The notes beneath the pieces were generated by a model, which was given only the letters and a program-made list of their open reading frames with translations, was not told the DNA's origin and searched no databases. DNA of 64,000 bases from an uncultured Acetatifactor sp. (GTDB taxonomy: Bacteria; Bacillota; Clostridia; Lachnospirales; Lachnospiraceae). Location of the stretch: NCBI GenBank assembly GCA_934402315.1, contig CAKRTS010000016.1, positions 28,775-92,774 on the forward strand, written 5' to 3'. This document shows positions 53,440-61,526 of the stretch, one piece after another; position 1 is the first letter of the stretch, and every line of letters begins with the position of its first letter. The position numbers and the translations under genes are program-made.

Positions 53440-54059
53440 TACGGAAAATCTTGGCAGCAATACTCATTACGGCGGGACTGGCGGCTATGTCAGTCCCCCT
53501 TTTCTATCATTTCTACGGGAACCATAAAACCGACGAACTGATAGAACAGTTTGAACAGAATGTGGAACAGGAGCATAAGGAGGATGGAGAAAAAGAGGAA
53601 GAAAGGGAGGAGACGGATACCAAAGCCCCCATTAGTGAAGAGGATGCAGCCCTGCTTTCGTCCGGGGATGTAATTGGTCTGATCGAGATAGAAGCCTTAG
53701 AGCTGAAATATCCCATCGTGGAGGGGGCGGACAGCAAGCAGCTTGCCTATGGGATCGGGCATATACCCGACACTGCGGCAATCGGCGGCAAAGGAAACTG
53801 TGTGCTTGCCGGACACAGGGGGAGCAGATACGGCACTTATTTTAAGTACCTGGGCAGGCTTTCAGCGGGGGACACGGTAAAGGTCATGGACAAAGAAGGA
53901 AACGTGTATCTGTATGAAGTCGTTTCATCGGAAATCGTGGGACCGTATGACAATTTCGTAAAAGCACAGGGGGAAGAAACAGAGCTTACCCTGCTGACCT
54001 GTGAGAACAGCGGAACAATGCGGTTGATCTACCACTGTATCTACAAGGAGGGCGAATAG
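53436..54059 (+). CDS. Sortase (class B/D-like) of the ICE
   Basis: 207 residues; the ATG overlaps the stop of the giant gene (ATGA). One N-terminal transmembrane helix ('[19 protein letters not shown]') is followed by an acidic stalk and the sortase fold. The catalytic His is in '[12 protein letters not shown]' (about 128), Cys in '[10 protein letters not shown]' (about 188) and Arg in 'TMRLIYHC' (about 195). It is the evident enzyme for anchoring the LPQTG adhesin encoded at 13989 in the same element. The exact sortase class is uncertain. Confidence 0.88.
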   Translation: MIRKILAAILITAGLAAMSVPLFYHFYGNHKTDELIEQFEQNVEQEHKEDGEKEEEREETDTKAPISEEDAALLSSGDVIGLIEIEALELKYPIVEGADSKQLAYGIGHIPDTAAIGGKGNCVLAGHRGSRYGTYFKYLGRLSAGDTVKVMDKEGNVYLYEVVSSEIVGPYDNFVKAQGEETELTLLTCENSGTMRLIYHCIYKEGE

Positions 54060-54060
54060 C

Positions 54061-54528
54061 ATGGAAGAAAGCAGCAGACAGTACCTGTTTGGCATGGTGG
54101 AGGATATTCTGCGGGAATGTGAAGCCGAGCCAACGGAACCGGACAGACAGACGGAAATGGACGGCGGCATACTGCTGACCAACGGTATCCATGTCTATCT
54201 GCCACGCTATGGGATTAACGTGCATGAAGGTTTTTTCTGCCACATGGAAGAGGGGCGGCTTGTACCGAAAAATATGCTGACTGTCATTTATGACAGGACA
54301 GATAAGGAATATCTGTATGATGCGGAAGAAAACTTTGTGGATACGGTGCATGAGTGGATTGACGGGCAATGCACACCGGAACAGTTGGAACGGGAACCTT
54401 GCGAGGTAAAAGGAATCAGGGAGGAAATCGTCTATGAAAAAGGCATACAGACTGGGGGAAGTGGAAGAAATCCTTGCGGAGATGGAACAGCTTGCAGAAG
54501 TGCCGGACGACATTATGGAAAGCGATGA
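54061..54528 (+). CDS. ICE protein with paralogue downstream, unknown function
   Basis: 155 residues, ATG after AAGGAGG. The core ('YLFGMVEDILRECEAE', 'GIHVYLPRYGINVHEGFFC') corresponds to the next gene ('YRLGEVEEILAEMEQL', 'WQVHIPELGLNLHEGIYC'), so the two are paralogues. The last ~32 residues, rich in G/R/C, are encoded by DNA that also encodes the N-terminus of the paralogue in another frame. They look like read-through past a lost stop. Function unknown. Confidence 0.68.
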   Translation: MEESSRQYLFGMVEDILRECEAEPTEPDRQTEMDGGILLTNGIHVYLPRYGINVHEGFFCHMEEGRLVPKNMLTVIYDRTDKEYLYDAEENFVDTVHEWIDGQCTPEQLEREPCEVKGIREEIVYEKGIQTGGSGRNPCGDGTACRSAGRHYGKR

Positions 54529-54823
54529 GGATTACCAGATTGTCATCAGCGGGTGGCAGGTGCATATTCCCGAACTGGGGCTGAACCTGCATGAAGGTAT
54601 TTACTGCAATTATGATGAAGATGAGGGCGGCTATCTGCCCGACTTTGCGGTAACTGTCGTGAAAGAGGAAGGGCAGGACGAATGGCTTTACTATGAACAG
54701 GACGGTTTCCTGATAACCCTTGCGAATTTTCTGCATGGGAAAACAGATTTGGATTTAGGGCAGTTAGGGCAATTATCCTGTTTTATCCGTATGCCGGGTG
54801 GAAGCCTGCCAGCGGAAGAATGA
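54434..54823 (+). CDS. ICE protein, paralogue of the upstream gene
   Basis: 129 residues starting 95 nt inside the upstream gene, with AGGGAGG about 10 nt before the ATG. It is acidic and soluble; 'NLHEGIYCNYDEDEGGYLPDF' and 'DEWLYYEQDGFLITLANFLHG' mark the shared fold. The strong ribosome site and the paralogy support this frame over the overlapping tail of the upstream protein. No function is known. Confidence 0.7.
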   Translation: MKKAYRLGEVEEILAEMEQLAEVPDDIMESDEDYQIVISGWQVHIPELGLNLHEGIYCNYDEDEGGYLPDFAVTVVKEEGQDEWLYYEQDGFLITLANFLHGKTDLDLGQLGQLSCFIRMPGGSLPAEE

Positions 54824-54825
54824 AC

Positions 54826-54882
54826 CTGCCCTGACACTTTTGAAGTGAAGGGCAGTTCAGATAAAAAATATTTTATCGTCTG
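54826..54882 (+). repeat. Two hairpins before the SpoVG-like gene
   Basis: CTGCCCT/AGGGCAG (54826-54855, with an inner CACTT/AAGTG stem) and CAGATAAAA-AATA-TTTTATC-(G)TCTG (54858-54882) follow one another in the 83-nt gap. The first resembles a terminator without a T-run; the second ends about 10 nt before the AGGAGG of the SpoVG-like gene and could affect its translation. Confidence 0.55.
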
Positions 54883-54906
54883 AAAAGGACAGAAAAGGAG
54901 GAACTT

Positions 54907-55575
54907 ATGGAATATTCAATCCAGCTAAATGCAGTAAACAACCCGGACAAGAGCGTGAGGGCATTTGCAACCGTCGTGTTCGGGGACAGCTTCAAGGTCA
55001 CGAATGTGGCGGTGCTTGAGGGCAGCAAGGGCAATTTCGTATCCATGCCCAGTTTCCGCACAAAGGAGAGGGACGAGTACAACAACCCGGTATACAAGGA
55101 TGTATGCAACCCGATCACAAAGGAGTTCCGTGAGGAGCTGTATGGGGACATTTTAAAGCTCTATGATGAAATGGAGCAGACAGGCAAGGCAGAGGTCAAG
55201 ATGGAGGCTGACGAACCGGACGAGCCGGACTTCACGGTAAGGGTAACACCTTTTGAGCGTGAGGGCAGCAATATGGTAGGTCTTGCCAACATTGTATTAA
55301 ATGACAGCTTTGCAATAGGGAATGTGAGCGTGGTGCAGGGCAAGAACGGAATGTTTGTGGCGATGCCGTCCTACAAGGCAGGCAACAAGTACAGGGATGT
55401 ATGTTTCCCAATCACAAAGGAGTTCCGGGAAAAGGTCAACAATGCGGTACTGGAAACTTACCAGCAGGCAAAGGAGCAGGCGATGCAGGAGGGACAGGAA
55501 CGTGCCACGCAGCAGATGCAGACCGAGGACAGAGGCTTTATGAAAGTCAGCGGGGAACCGATGCCGTTCCGCTAA
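54907..55575 (+). CDS. Tandem double-SpoVG domain protein
   Basis: 222 residues, ATG after AAAGGAGG. Two SpoVG folds stand in a row. Copy 1 (about 1-85): 'RAFATVVFGDSFKVTNVAVLEGSKGNFVSMPS' in outline, ending 'VCNPITKEFREELY'. Copy 2 (about 107-190): 'GLANIVLNDSFAIGNVSVVQGKNGMFVAMPS' in outline, ending 'VCFPITKEFREKVN'. SpoVG is normally a single domain of about 95 residues that binds RNA or DNA and acts in septation and global control. A fused dimer on an ICE suggests an element-borne regulator of host or transfer genes. Confidence 0.88.
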   Translation: MEYSIQLNAVNNPDKSVRAFATVVFGDSFKVTNVAVLEGSKGNFVSMPSFRTKERDEYNNPVYKDVCNPITKEFREELYGDILKLYDEMEQTGKAEVKMEADEPDEPDFTVRVTPFEREGSNMVGLANIVLNDSFAIGNVSVVQGKNGMFVAMPSYKAGNKYRDVCFPITKEFREKVNNAVLETYQQAKEQAMQEGQERATQQMQTEDRGFMKVSGEPMPFR

Positions 55576-55635
55576 GTGGAAGAAATCAAAGAAAGGGCAG
55601 GGCGGGAAACCGCCCTGCAGAAAGGGAATAGAGAA

Positions 55636-56529
55636 ATGGAAATGACAGAAAATGTGCAGCTTACAAAGGAGCAGAACATCATGGAACTGCTTGAACTGCT
55701 CCGCAAAAATAATATGAAAGAGGCTGCAAACAGAATCTTTGAGATGGCAGCGTATGTCGATGTGATGGAGAAAAAGATGGATTCCGTCTTAGAGGAACTT
55801 GTGACGGTCAAAGACCAGCTTCATAAAATGGAGGAACGGGAGGCAGAGAAAGGACTGAAACAGTCTCTCAAAAGGGCAGTAAGTAAGCTGGAACAGGACT
55901 GTCAGGATATAAAAGAAAAACTGTCAGAAGTCAAGGCAGAGATCAAGGCAAAGGCGGGGGAGATCGTAACAGCGGCAAAGCAGAAAGGGAAAGCGGCATT
56001 GAACAGGGTGTCGGAGTTTCTTGGGATTAAGAAGAAACTGCAAAATATCCGCCAGAATGTGCAGGAGTCCATAGAAGATGTGGATAAGACCATTGGGAAG
56101 ATTGAAGCTTTCGGTAAAGGCATGAGGGAAGCCGGACAGAAGATTGCCAACACGTTCCGTACCTTTGCGGATAAACCGGAAAAGGAATATGGGGAAAAGA
56201 AGTTCTCAAAGATAGAGTTGATAAAGAAGCCTTTTCAGGCAAAGAGAAAGCTGTTGTCCGGGATCTTGGATTGTGTGGATGCCGCCATAGAAAAGACCGA
56301 ACGGCTTGCCGCAGATGTGAAACAATACCAGACGGATAAGGCTGAACGAGAAACAGGCAGCATTGACAACACGGAGACGGTAAGCCCGATAGAGCTTGCA
56401 AGGGTGGCAGAGCCGGAGTTCCAGTATGGGGCGGAGGCTTTTGAGGCGCACCAGAAGGAAGCAGAGAAAACAATGATTAAGGATAATACAACAAAGAATG
56501 TACCTGTAAAAAGCGGAAAAAGCCGATAG
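55636..56529 (+). CDS. DUF6674-like coiled-coil protein, last gene of the conjugative block
   Basis: 297 residues from the ATG at 55636 (AAAGGG nine nt upstream; a GTG at 55576 would add 20 residues). 'IMELLELLRKNNMKEAANRI' and 'AAYVDVMEKKMDSVLEELV' fit DUF6674-type ICE proteins. The middle is a long amphipathic helical region with repeated K/E pairs; the C-terminus holds 'AEPEFQYGAEAFEAHQKEAE'. A rearranged second copy of the C-terminal half lies at 60682. The terminator of this gene is split by an IS21 element just downstream. Confidence 0.68.
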   Translation: MEMTENVQLTKEQNIMELLELLRKNNMKEAANRIFEMAAYVDVMEKKMDSVLEELVTVKDQLHKMEEREAEKGLKQSLKRAVSKLEQDCQDIKEKLSEVKAEIKAKAGEIVTAAKQKGKAALNRVSEFLGIKKKLQNIRQNVQESIEDVDKTIGKIEAFGKGMREAGQKIANTFRTFADKPEKEYGEKKFSKIELIKKPFQAKRKLLSGILDCVDAAIEKTERLAADVKQYQTDKAERETGSIDNTETVSPIELARVAEPEFQYGAEAFEAHQKEAEKTMIKDNTTKNVPVKSGKSR

Positions 56530-56668
56530 AGAAAAGTCCTCTTGAATTAAATGCAAATGATACAATAAGGATGTAGGAAAAATGGCAAATAAAAATGTCG
56601 TAAATCCTACATCCTTATTTTCCATTTTTGAATATGTTGTTACACTCCATTTAGGAGGTGCAACACAT

Positions 56669-58354
56669 ATGAACAAAAATTTAAAAGGAGAACTGGCAGT
56701 TATGGATGGACTAAATATTAAACCAAACTATGCTGCCCTGGCTAGAGAGTATGGAATGGACTGGCGAACAATCAAGAAATATTATGAAGGATACGAGGGC
56801 AAGCCCTCAACCAGAAACAAAGGCAGTAAACTTGATGAATACAAACAGGAAATATCTGATAAGCTTTCAATACACAGGGTGACTGTGTATGGTGTCTACA
56901 AGTTCATGGTTAGAAAGTATGGTATTTCCCGTATTGGCACATACTCTAACTTCAATAAATATGTCACCAAAAATAAGTTGAAAGCCGGGCAAAAAAAACA
57001 GGGTCACCCCAGATTTGAAAAGGAGCCCGGCGAACAGGCTCAGGTTGACTGGAAAGAGGATATTTCAATAGCTAACAAATATGGTGAGATTTATGTTGTA
57101 AACATACTGCATGTTGTTTTAAAATTCTCGCGATTCAGCCATATTGAATTATCAATACATAAAAGATTTGATGATGTAGCAAGAGGGCTGATTAATGCAT
57201 TCAGGCACTTCGGAGGAGTACCTGAAGAGTTGTTGTTCGATAACATGACTACCGTAGCAAATATCAATGCGAAGCCTAAGAAACCTACCGAAGCAGTAAA
57301 CAGACTTGCCGGGGAGTTTGGATTTAAGGTCAGACTGTGCAGAACCCGCGCGGCCCAAACCAAAGGGTCAGTTGAAGCAAGGAATAAGATGATTGACTGG
57401 TTAAGAGCATATGAAGGTGAATTTGAAACATTGGATGATCTTATTAGTATTGTTGAGTCAATAAATCAGGACATGAATATTGACATAAACCAGGAAACAC
57501 AGATGTCACCTGCTGCGCTTTTTTACAAGGAAAAAGAGTATCTGCAGCCTCTTCCTGCTAAAGATGTCATCGATACCTACCTGCAACCAAACAAGTACAA
57601 GGTGTCTGAAGAATCACTTATCAGATATGGCGACGGCAAATACTCCGTTGATCCAAAGCTTATTGGTGAAGAAGTCACGGTGGACATTCTTGATAACAAG
57701 CTTTACATCTATTATAACGGAAAACTTTCCACCATGCACCCATTAAATAAAAAACCTATCAATTATAATGATAACCATTACAGAAAACTCATGGAAGGGA
57801 AGGTAAAAGAAACAGATATGGAAACAATAGTAACAAGCAACCTCGAAATGATGGACAGACTTCTTGAGAGCAGAAAGCTGGATGTATCAGAAACAGCTGC
57901 CACCAAATCGGCAGAAGCACTTATAGCTTATATAAATCAGAGCGAGTACGGCAAATGGGTAATAGGAAACTTTGCACATTTGTCAGCTTCTGACAGAATT
58001 ATTTTCATAAAGGGAATGAACGAAGTTCTTCCGTATATAGGCAACAGGGAAAATTTTATATCCCATATCAAATATTCAATGAAGGATAATCTGTGCAAAA
58101 CCCTGGCATTTGACTGTCTTGTCAACGATCTGATGGCATTTAGCGAATCTGACTGTATTCTGTCTGACGACGGATTCAATACACTTAAAGAAAAATATAA
58201 TGCTGAACTTGATGAGTTTATTGATGAAATGGGCAAGCAGTATGAACTCGAAAAGGAGGAGGACGAAAAAAGAGCAGCTGAATACAAAGAGACAGTATCA
58301 TCTGATGCAGGCATTTATCTGCCGGATATACCTGATGATGAATTACCATTTTAA
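56669..58354 (+). CDS. istA: IS21-family transposase IstA
   Basis: 561 residues from the ATG at 56669, preceded by AGGAGGTG; an upstream in-frame ATG at 56582 lies in the end repeat and lacks a site. An N-terminal helix-turn-helix ('NYAALAREYGMDWRTIKKYY') is followed by the DDE catalytic core: Asp in 'QAQVDWKEDI' (about 126), Asp in 'LLFDNMTT' (about 191) and Glu in 'GSVEARNKMIDWL' (about 236). The C-terminal part is longer than the core and of mixed helix/strand composition, as usual. It acts with IstB in cut-and-paste transposition. Confidence 0.94.
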   Translation: MNKNLKGELAVMDGLNIKPNYAALAREYGMDWRTIKKYYEGYEGKPSTRNKGSKLDEYKQEISDKLSIHRVTVYGVYKFMVRKYGISRIGTYSNFNKYVTKNKLKAGQKKQGHPRFEKEPGEQAQVDWKEDISIANKYGEIYVVNILHVVLKFSRFSHIELSIHKRFDDVARGLINAFRHFGGVPEELLFDNMTTVANINAKPKKPTEAVNRLAGEFGFKVRLCRTRAAQTKGSVEARNKMIDWLRAYEGEFETLDDLISIVESINQDMNIDINQETQMSPAALFYKEKEYLQPLPAKDVIDTYLQPNKYKVSEESLIRYGDGKYSVDPKLIGEEVTVDILDNKLYIYYNGKLSTMHPLNKKPINYNDNHYRKLMEGKVKETDMETIVTSNLEMMDRLLESRKLDVSETAATKSAEALIAYINQSEYGKWVIGNFAHLSASDRIIFIKGMNEVLPYIGNRENFISHIKYSMKDNLCKTLAFDCLVNDLMAFSESDCILSDDGFNTLKEKYNAELDEFIDEMGKQYELEKEEDEKRAAEYKETVSSDAGIYLPDIPDDELPF

Positions 58355-58370
58355 ATAAAGGAGCAGACAC

Positions 58371-59126
58371 ATGAATACATACAACAGTTTAATAAACAAC
58401 CTTGAAGAATTAAAGCTTACCCGCTTTAAAGAAAATATTGATACATATCTTAATATGATTGCAGATGGTACAAAGACTGCATTAGACGCACTATATGAAC
58501 TTACAGAAATGGAAAAAGGCTTTAAGACAGAGCAGGCCATTACAGGCTGTGTGAAGGTTGCTAATTTCCCATTTATCAAGGAAATAAATGAGTTTGATTT
58601 CAGCTTTCAGCCTTCACTGGATAAAGCAAAAATAATGGATCTTATGACATTAAGATTTATTGAAAATGCAGAAAATATCATATTTTGCGGGACGCCCGGC
58701 GTCGGAAAAACAAATCTTGCAGTATCAATAGGAATTGAGGCTGCAAAACACAGATACTGCGTGTATTTTATAACATTTCAGGAATTAATATCACAGCTTA
58801 AGAAAGCAGCATCAGAAAACAGGCTGGAAAACAGAATAAAGTGGTTTTGCCGGTACAAACTGTTAATCATCGATGAACTTGGCTACCAGAAAATGGATGT
58901 TGATTCAGCCAATCTGTTCTTTAATCTTATAGCCAAAAGATATGAGAAGCTTTCAACAATCATAACAACTAACAGTCCATTCTCCAAGTGGTCAGATATC
59001 TTCCAGGAACCGGTATTAACCAATGCCCTGCTGGACAGACTGCTGCATCATTGTTCAGTCATAAATATAAATGGTCCGTCATACAGAATGAAGGATCAGA
59101 TGCAGTATATGTCAGAGGAGAATTAA
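58371..59126 (+). CDS. istB: IS21-family helper ATPase IstB
   Basis: 251 residues, ATG after AAGGAG. AAA+ motifs: Walker A 'FCGTPGVGKTNLA' (about residue 107), Walker B 'LLIIDELGYQKM', sensor-like 'STIITTNSPFSKW'. The arginine-containing end 'NALLDRLLHHCSVI' is the standard IstB C-terminus. It follows istA after 16 nt and forms the DnaA-related ATPase that regulates target choice by IstA. Confidence 0.95.
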   Translation: MNTYNSLINNLEELKLTRFKENIDTYLNMIADGTKTALDALYELTEMEKGFKTEQAITGCVKVANFPFIKEINEFDFSFQPSLDKAKIMDLMTLRFIENAENIIFCGTPGVGKTNLAVSIGIEAAKHRYCVYFITFQELISQLKKAASENRLENRIKWFCRYKLLIIDELGYQKMDVDSANLFFNLIAKRYEKLSTIITTNSPFSKWSDIFQEPVLTNALLDRLLHHCSVININGPSYRMKDQMQYMSEEN

Positions 59127-59210
59127 AAAAAGTGGAAAATAAAAATGTAGGTTTTCCTACATAATTATTTTCCATAAATCCTACATTTTAATATTGACAT
59201 TTGCATTAAA

Positions 59211-59508
59211 CTATGGTTTGGTTCAAGGGGACTTTTTTGATGGTCATTTTCTGTAATAAATGCCTGTTTTCTGCAAGTTATATTGAATTTTTATTAAAAA
59301 ATATTACTATAGATACAATGTTTTTACATTATCTGAGGGATTTCGAGTTTTTAAGTTAATACAACAGACAAGTAAATAAATTGGGTTAAATGATTTTAAA
59401 ATAATTTGTATTTTGGAGGTGATAAGAAATTTAATAAAAATCTAGCGTTAAAAACAAAGGTTTTACAAATGTTTGATGATTAAAAATAGGGGGTGATTAA
59501 AAATAATA
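59211..59508 (+). other. AT-rich gap without recognisable gene
   Basis: Besides the second terminator arm, this stretch is very AT-rich and has no convincing gene. A GGAGGTGATAAGAA ribosome-like site near 59416 is followed by a short frame without a start codon, perhaps a decayed peptide gene. GGGGGTGA at 59490 serves the following PPTase fragment. Confidence 0.5.
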
Positions 59509-59982
59509 GTGGTATATCTCATAGAGCTAGAAGAAAATGAAACAAAAGATTTGTTTGTGAAAGTGCTTCAAAAATTACCAATTATAAAACAAAAAGAACT
59601 GTTGCGTTATCATGATATTGCTGATACAAGAAGATCATTGGTGGGGTATTGCCAAACGCAATTAACAATAGCCGATATGACAGGATTACCACTATCAAAT
59701 ATAATTTTTTCAAAAAAACAGTTTGGTAAACCATATGCTAAAGATATAGAACATATTGACTTTAGTATTTCGCATTCACAAAATCGTACAGTCACTGTAG
59801 CTACTTCAAAAGGCAGGATAGGAATAGATATAGAATTTAATAGACCAATAGTTTTTAGTAAGATCTGTTCATTTTTTACTATTCTAGAGCAATCTTTAAT
59901 AGGTTTTCCGTCGGACATTTCTGCGGAAAAATTTTACAAACTTTGGACATTGAAAGAAAGCTATCTGAAAGTTAATGGATAG
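59509..59982 (+). pseudogene. 4'-phosphopantetheinyl transferase, 3'-truncated
   Basis: 157 residues from a GTG. The Sfp-type motifs are present: 'FGKPYAKDIEHIDFSISHS', 'GRIGIDIEFNRP' with the Mg-binding Asp/Glu, and 'YKLWTLKESYLKVNG' carrying the W-x-x-K-E-S-x-x-K signature. Family members normally run another 40-70 residues, but a stop follows 'KVNG' directly. The DNA after it matches a different protein type in another frame, so this is a deletion or recombination junction at about 59976. A remnant enzyme might fold, but loss of function is likely. Confidence 0.72.
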
Positions 59983-60151
59983 GGTTGGCACGAATGCTGT
60001 ATTTCTTGTGTTCCCAGAAAAGAATATTACAATAAATCTTGTATGCAATGCAAAATTGATAAGTCACAATCAACAAAGTAGCATTATGCAAGAAGTTGAG
60101 AGGATAATTGTGAATATTCTTGATAGTGGAGGAAACTTTCCTCTTGGTTAA
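59975..60151 (+). pseudogene. C-terminal fragment of a serine beta-lactamase-like hydrolase
   Basis: A frame of 58 codons that starts at the PPTase junction. 'VGTNAVFLVFPEKNITINL' resembles the last conserved strand of beta-lactamase/PBP4-type serine hydrolases, where a Gly-x-x-A...FPE...N pattern precedes a closing helix ('IMQEVERIIVNILD'). There is no ribosome site and no catalytic Ser-x-x-Lys. It is a leftover 3' end joined to the PPTase fragment. The match is short, so the family call is tentative. Confidence 0.4.
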
Positions 60152-60209
60152 TTTAGCTATATAATGTTAAACAGGGTAAAGTAAATATGTTAAACGAGGA
60201 GGCAATATA

Positions 60210-60680
60210 ATGAAAAACAATAAATTACAATTTGAATGTAAAGAATTAAAGGAAGGAGAAAGGTTTCCATTGAAATATACAGGAAGGGGTGAGGACAAAT
60301 CGCCAGAATTTATCATTCACAATCTTTCTCCTGATGCTAAAACAATAGCAATTATTATGGATGATATTAAGCATCACTTATTTGGCATATTTAATCATTG
60401 GGTGATCTGGAACATTCCAGCGCAATCTAAAATACAAGGCGGTATACCAGCCGGAAGAGTTGTTCCCTCATTAGGGAATGCTGTACAGGGAATCGGATAC
60501 GGACGACATAGATATGCAGGACCGAAACCGCCCAAAGGCAAACAACATGCTTATAAGTTTACACTTTATGTTTTGGACAGTGAAATTAGTTTAAAGAATA
60601 ATGCAAAGAAAAAACATTTGTTGAAAGCGATTGAAACACATATAATTCAACAGGGAGAAATAACTGGTGTATTTGAATAG
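60210..60680 (+). CDS. YbhB/YbcL-type PEBP family protein
   Basis: 156 residues, ATG after GAGGAGG. PEBP marks are visible: 'KSPEFIIHNLSPDAKTIAII', 'DDIKHHLFGIFNHWVIWNI' with the conserved D-H and H-W pairs, 'GNAVQGIGYGRHRYAGPKPP' and the closing 'AYKFTLYVLD'. These are Raf-kinase-inhibitor-like small cytosolic proteins of uncertain bacterial function. It is complete and flanked on both sides by gene debris in the AT-rich tail. Confidence 0.88.
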   Translation: MKNNKLQFECKELKEGERFPLKYTGRGEDKSPEFIIHNLSPDAKTIAIIMDDIKHHLFGIFNHWVIWNIPAQSKIQGGIPAGRVVPSLGNAVQGIGYGRHRYAGPKPPKGKQHAYKFTLYVLDSEISLKNNAKKKHLLKAIETHIIQQGEITGVFE

Positions 60681-60681
60681 A

Positions 60682-61013
60682 TCAAAAGAACATCAAGAAG
60701 GTTGAAGCAGGACTGTCAGGTTATGAAAGAAAAGAAGCTATCTGGTATCTTAAATTGTGCGGATGCCGTCATAGAAAAGATTGAACAGTTTGCCGTAGAC
60801 GTGAAACATTACCAGACGGATAAGGCAGAACGGGAGACAGGCAGCATTGACAACATGGAAGCTGTAAACTCTGTGGAACTTGCAATGGTGACAGAACCAG
60901 AGTTCCAGTATGGGGCAGAGGCTTTTGAGGCACACCAGCAGCAAGCAGAGAAAGTAATGAGTAAGGATAACGCAAGTAGATTCAGAGTAACCTGTTCTTG
61001 TGTGAGAGAATAA
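60682..61013 (+). pseudogene. Internally deleted remnant of a DUF6674-like gene
   Basis: The translated frame matches the protein of 55636-56529 in two separated parts. 'KQDCQVMKEK' corresponds to 'EQDCQDIKEK' in its middle, and then directly 'KLSGILNCADAVIEK', 'YQTDKAERETGSIDN' and 'TEPEFQYGAEAFEAHQ' correspond to its C-terminus. The ~120 residues between are missing, and the end diverges after 'KDN'. Homology begins right behind the PEBP stop codon. It is a degraded second copy, probably from a related ICE that once adjoined this one. Part may still be translated from a TTG at 60702. Confidence 0.78.
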
Positions 61014-61079
61014 CTATGACTTTTAAGCAGTCATCTGCAAATATTTTATCCTATGCACAATGATATTGCAGGAGGTTAG

Positions 61080-61526
61080 ATGAAGAAATCTCTGTTTAGG
61101 TTTATTGATAGATTTGAATTGTTGAGTTTCTATGTACTTTGTTTTGGCTTTAATGTAATGTTTGATTATGCAAAAACTTTAAGTATAGACTCTCATCTTC
61201 TACAAACTTTTTTAAAGCAATTTTATGACTATCAAACTTTGATTATGTTGTTATTGACATTTATAGTAATAGTTGAGCATTATCAAATGCTGAACAGAAA
61301 AAAAGTGGAGATATATTGTAGAATTCTTGTAGGTGATACAATACAGTCCGCTATTCTTAGGTATATTTTTGAATGTTTGATAATATTAGGGAGTGCCTTT
61401 GTTATATCAATGATAATAAATGCTATATTAGGCATAGGCTTAACTAATAACATTTATTTATCTGGCATTTTTGTAGTTTATATACTAATTAGTTCAAGGA
61501 TGGTGAGCAAGGTTGAAAATTTTTAA
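61080..61526 (+). CDS. Membrane protein of the ABC exporter operon
   Basis: 148 residues with four hydrophobic helices ('FYVLCFGFNVMF', 'TLIMLLLTFIVIVE', 'LIILGSAFVISMIINAIL', 'LSGIFVVYILIS'). ATG after AGGAGG. The stop overlaps the permease gene by 14 nt, so it is likely a partner permease subunit. No family is recognised; the composition is very AT-rich. Confidence 0.65.
   Translation: MKKSLFRFIDRFELLSFYVLCFGFNVMFDYAKTLSIDSHLLQTFLKQFYDYQTLIMLLLTFIVIVEHYQMLNRKKVEIYCRILVGDTIQSAILRYIFECLIILGSAFVISMIINAILGIGLTNNIYLSGIFVVYILISSRMVSKVENF

Larger units (their letters stand above)
9754..56551 (+). mobile_element. Integrative and conjugative element, conserved core
   Basis: From the leader hairpin to the split terminator all genes point the same way and together encode partition, relaxosome, coupling, T4SS, wall hydrolase, surface adhesin, sortase and antirestriction functions. 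This gene set and order are those of Tn1549-like/clostridial ICEs. The left edge is placed where the subtilase gene is interrupted (9591-9753). The right edge is not visible; ICE-derived debris reaches 61013. No tyrosine integrase or excisionase was found, and the serine recombinases at 3827-8014 lie outside the interrupted gene. Confidence 0.75.
56552..59205 (+). mobile_element. IS21-family insertion sequence, complete
   Basis: The ends are TGCAAATG... and ...CATTTGCA, the TG/CA termini typical of IS21. The outer 34 bp of both ends match in blocks (TGCAAATG, ATGTAGGA, ATGG). Further ATGTAGGA/TCCTACAT copies inside each end are likely transposase sites. The element carries istA and istB. A direct repeat TTAAA flanks it (56547-56551 and 59206-59210), the 5-bp target duplication, so the insertion is intact and fairly recent. 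It lies in the loop of a terminator. Base composition is lower in G+C than the ICE. Confidence 0.93.
56532..59238 (+). terminator. Intrinsic terminator split by the IS21 insertion
   Basis: AAAAGTCCTCTTGAA (56532-56546) can pair fully (one U-G) with TTCAAGGGGACTTTT (59222-59236), followed by more Ts. When the insertion sequence and one copy of its target duplication are removed, the two arms are separated by about 16 nt and form a strong terminator three bases after the DUF6674-like gene. The arms are now 2.7 kb apart, so termination here is probably lost. Confidence 0.75.
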
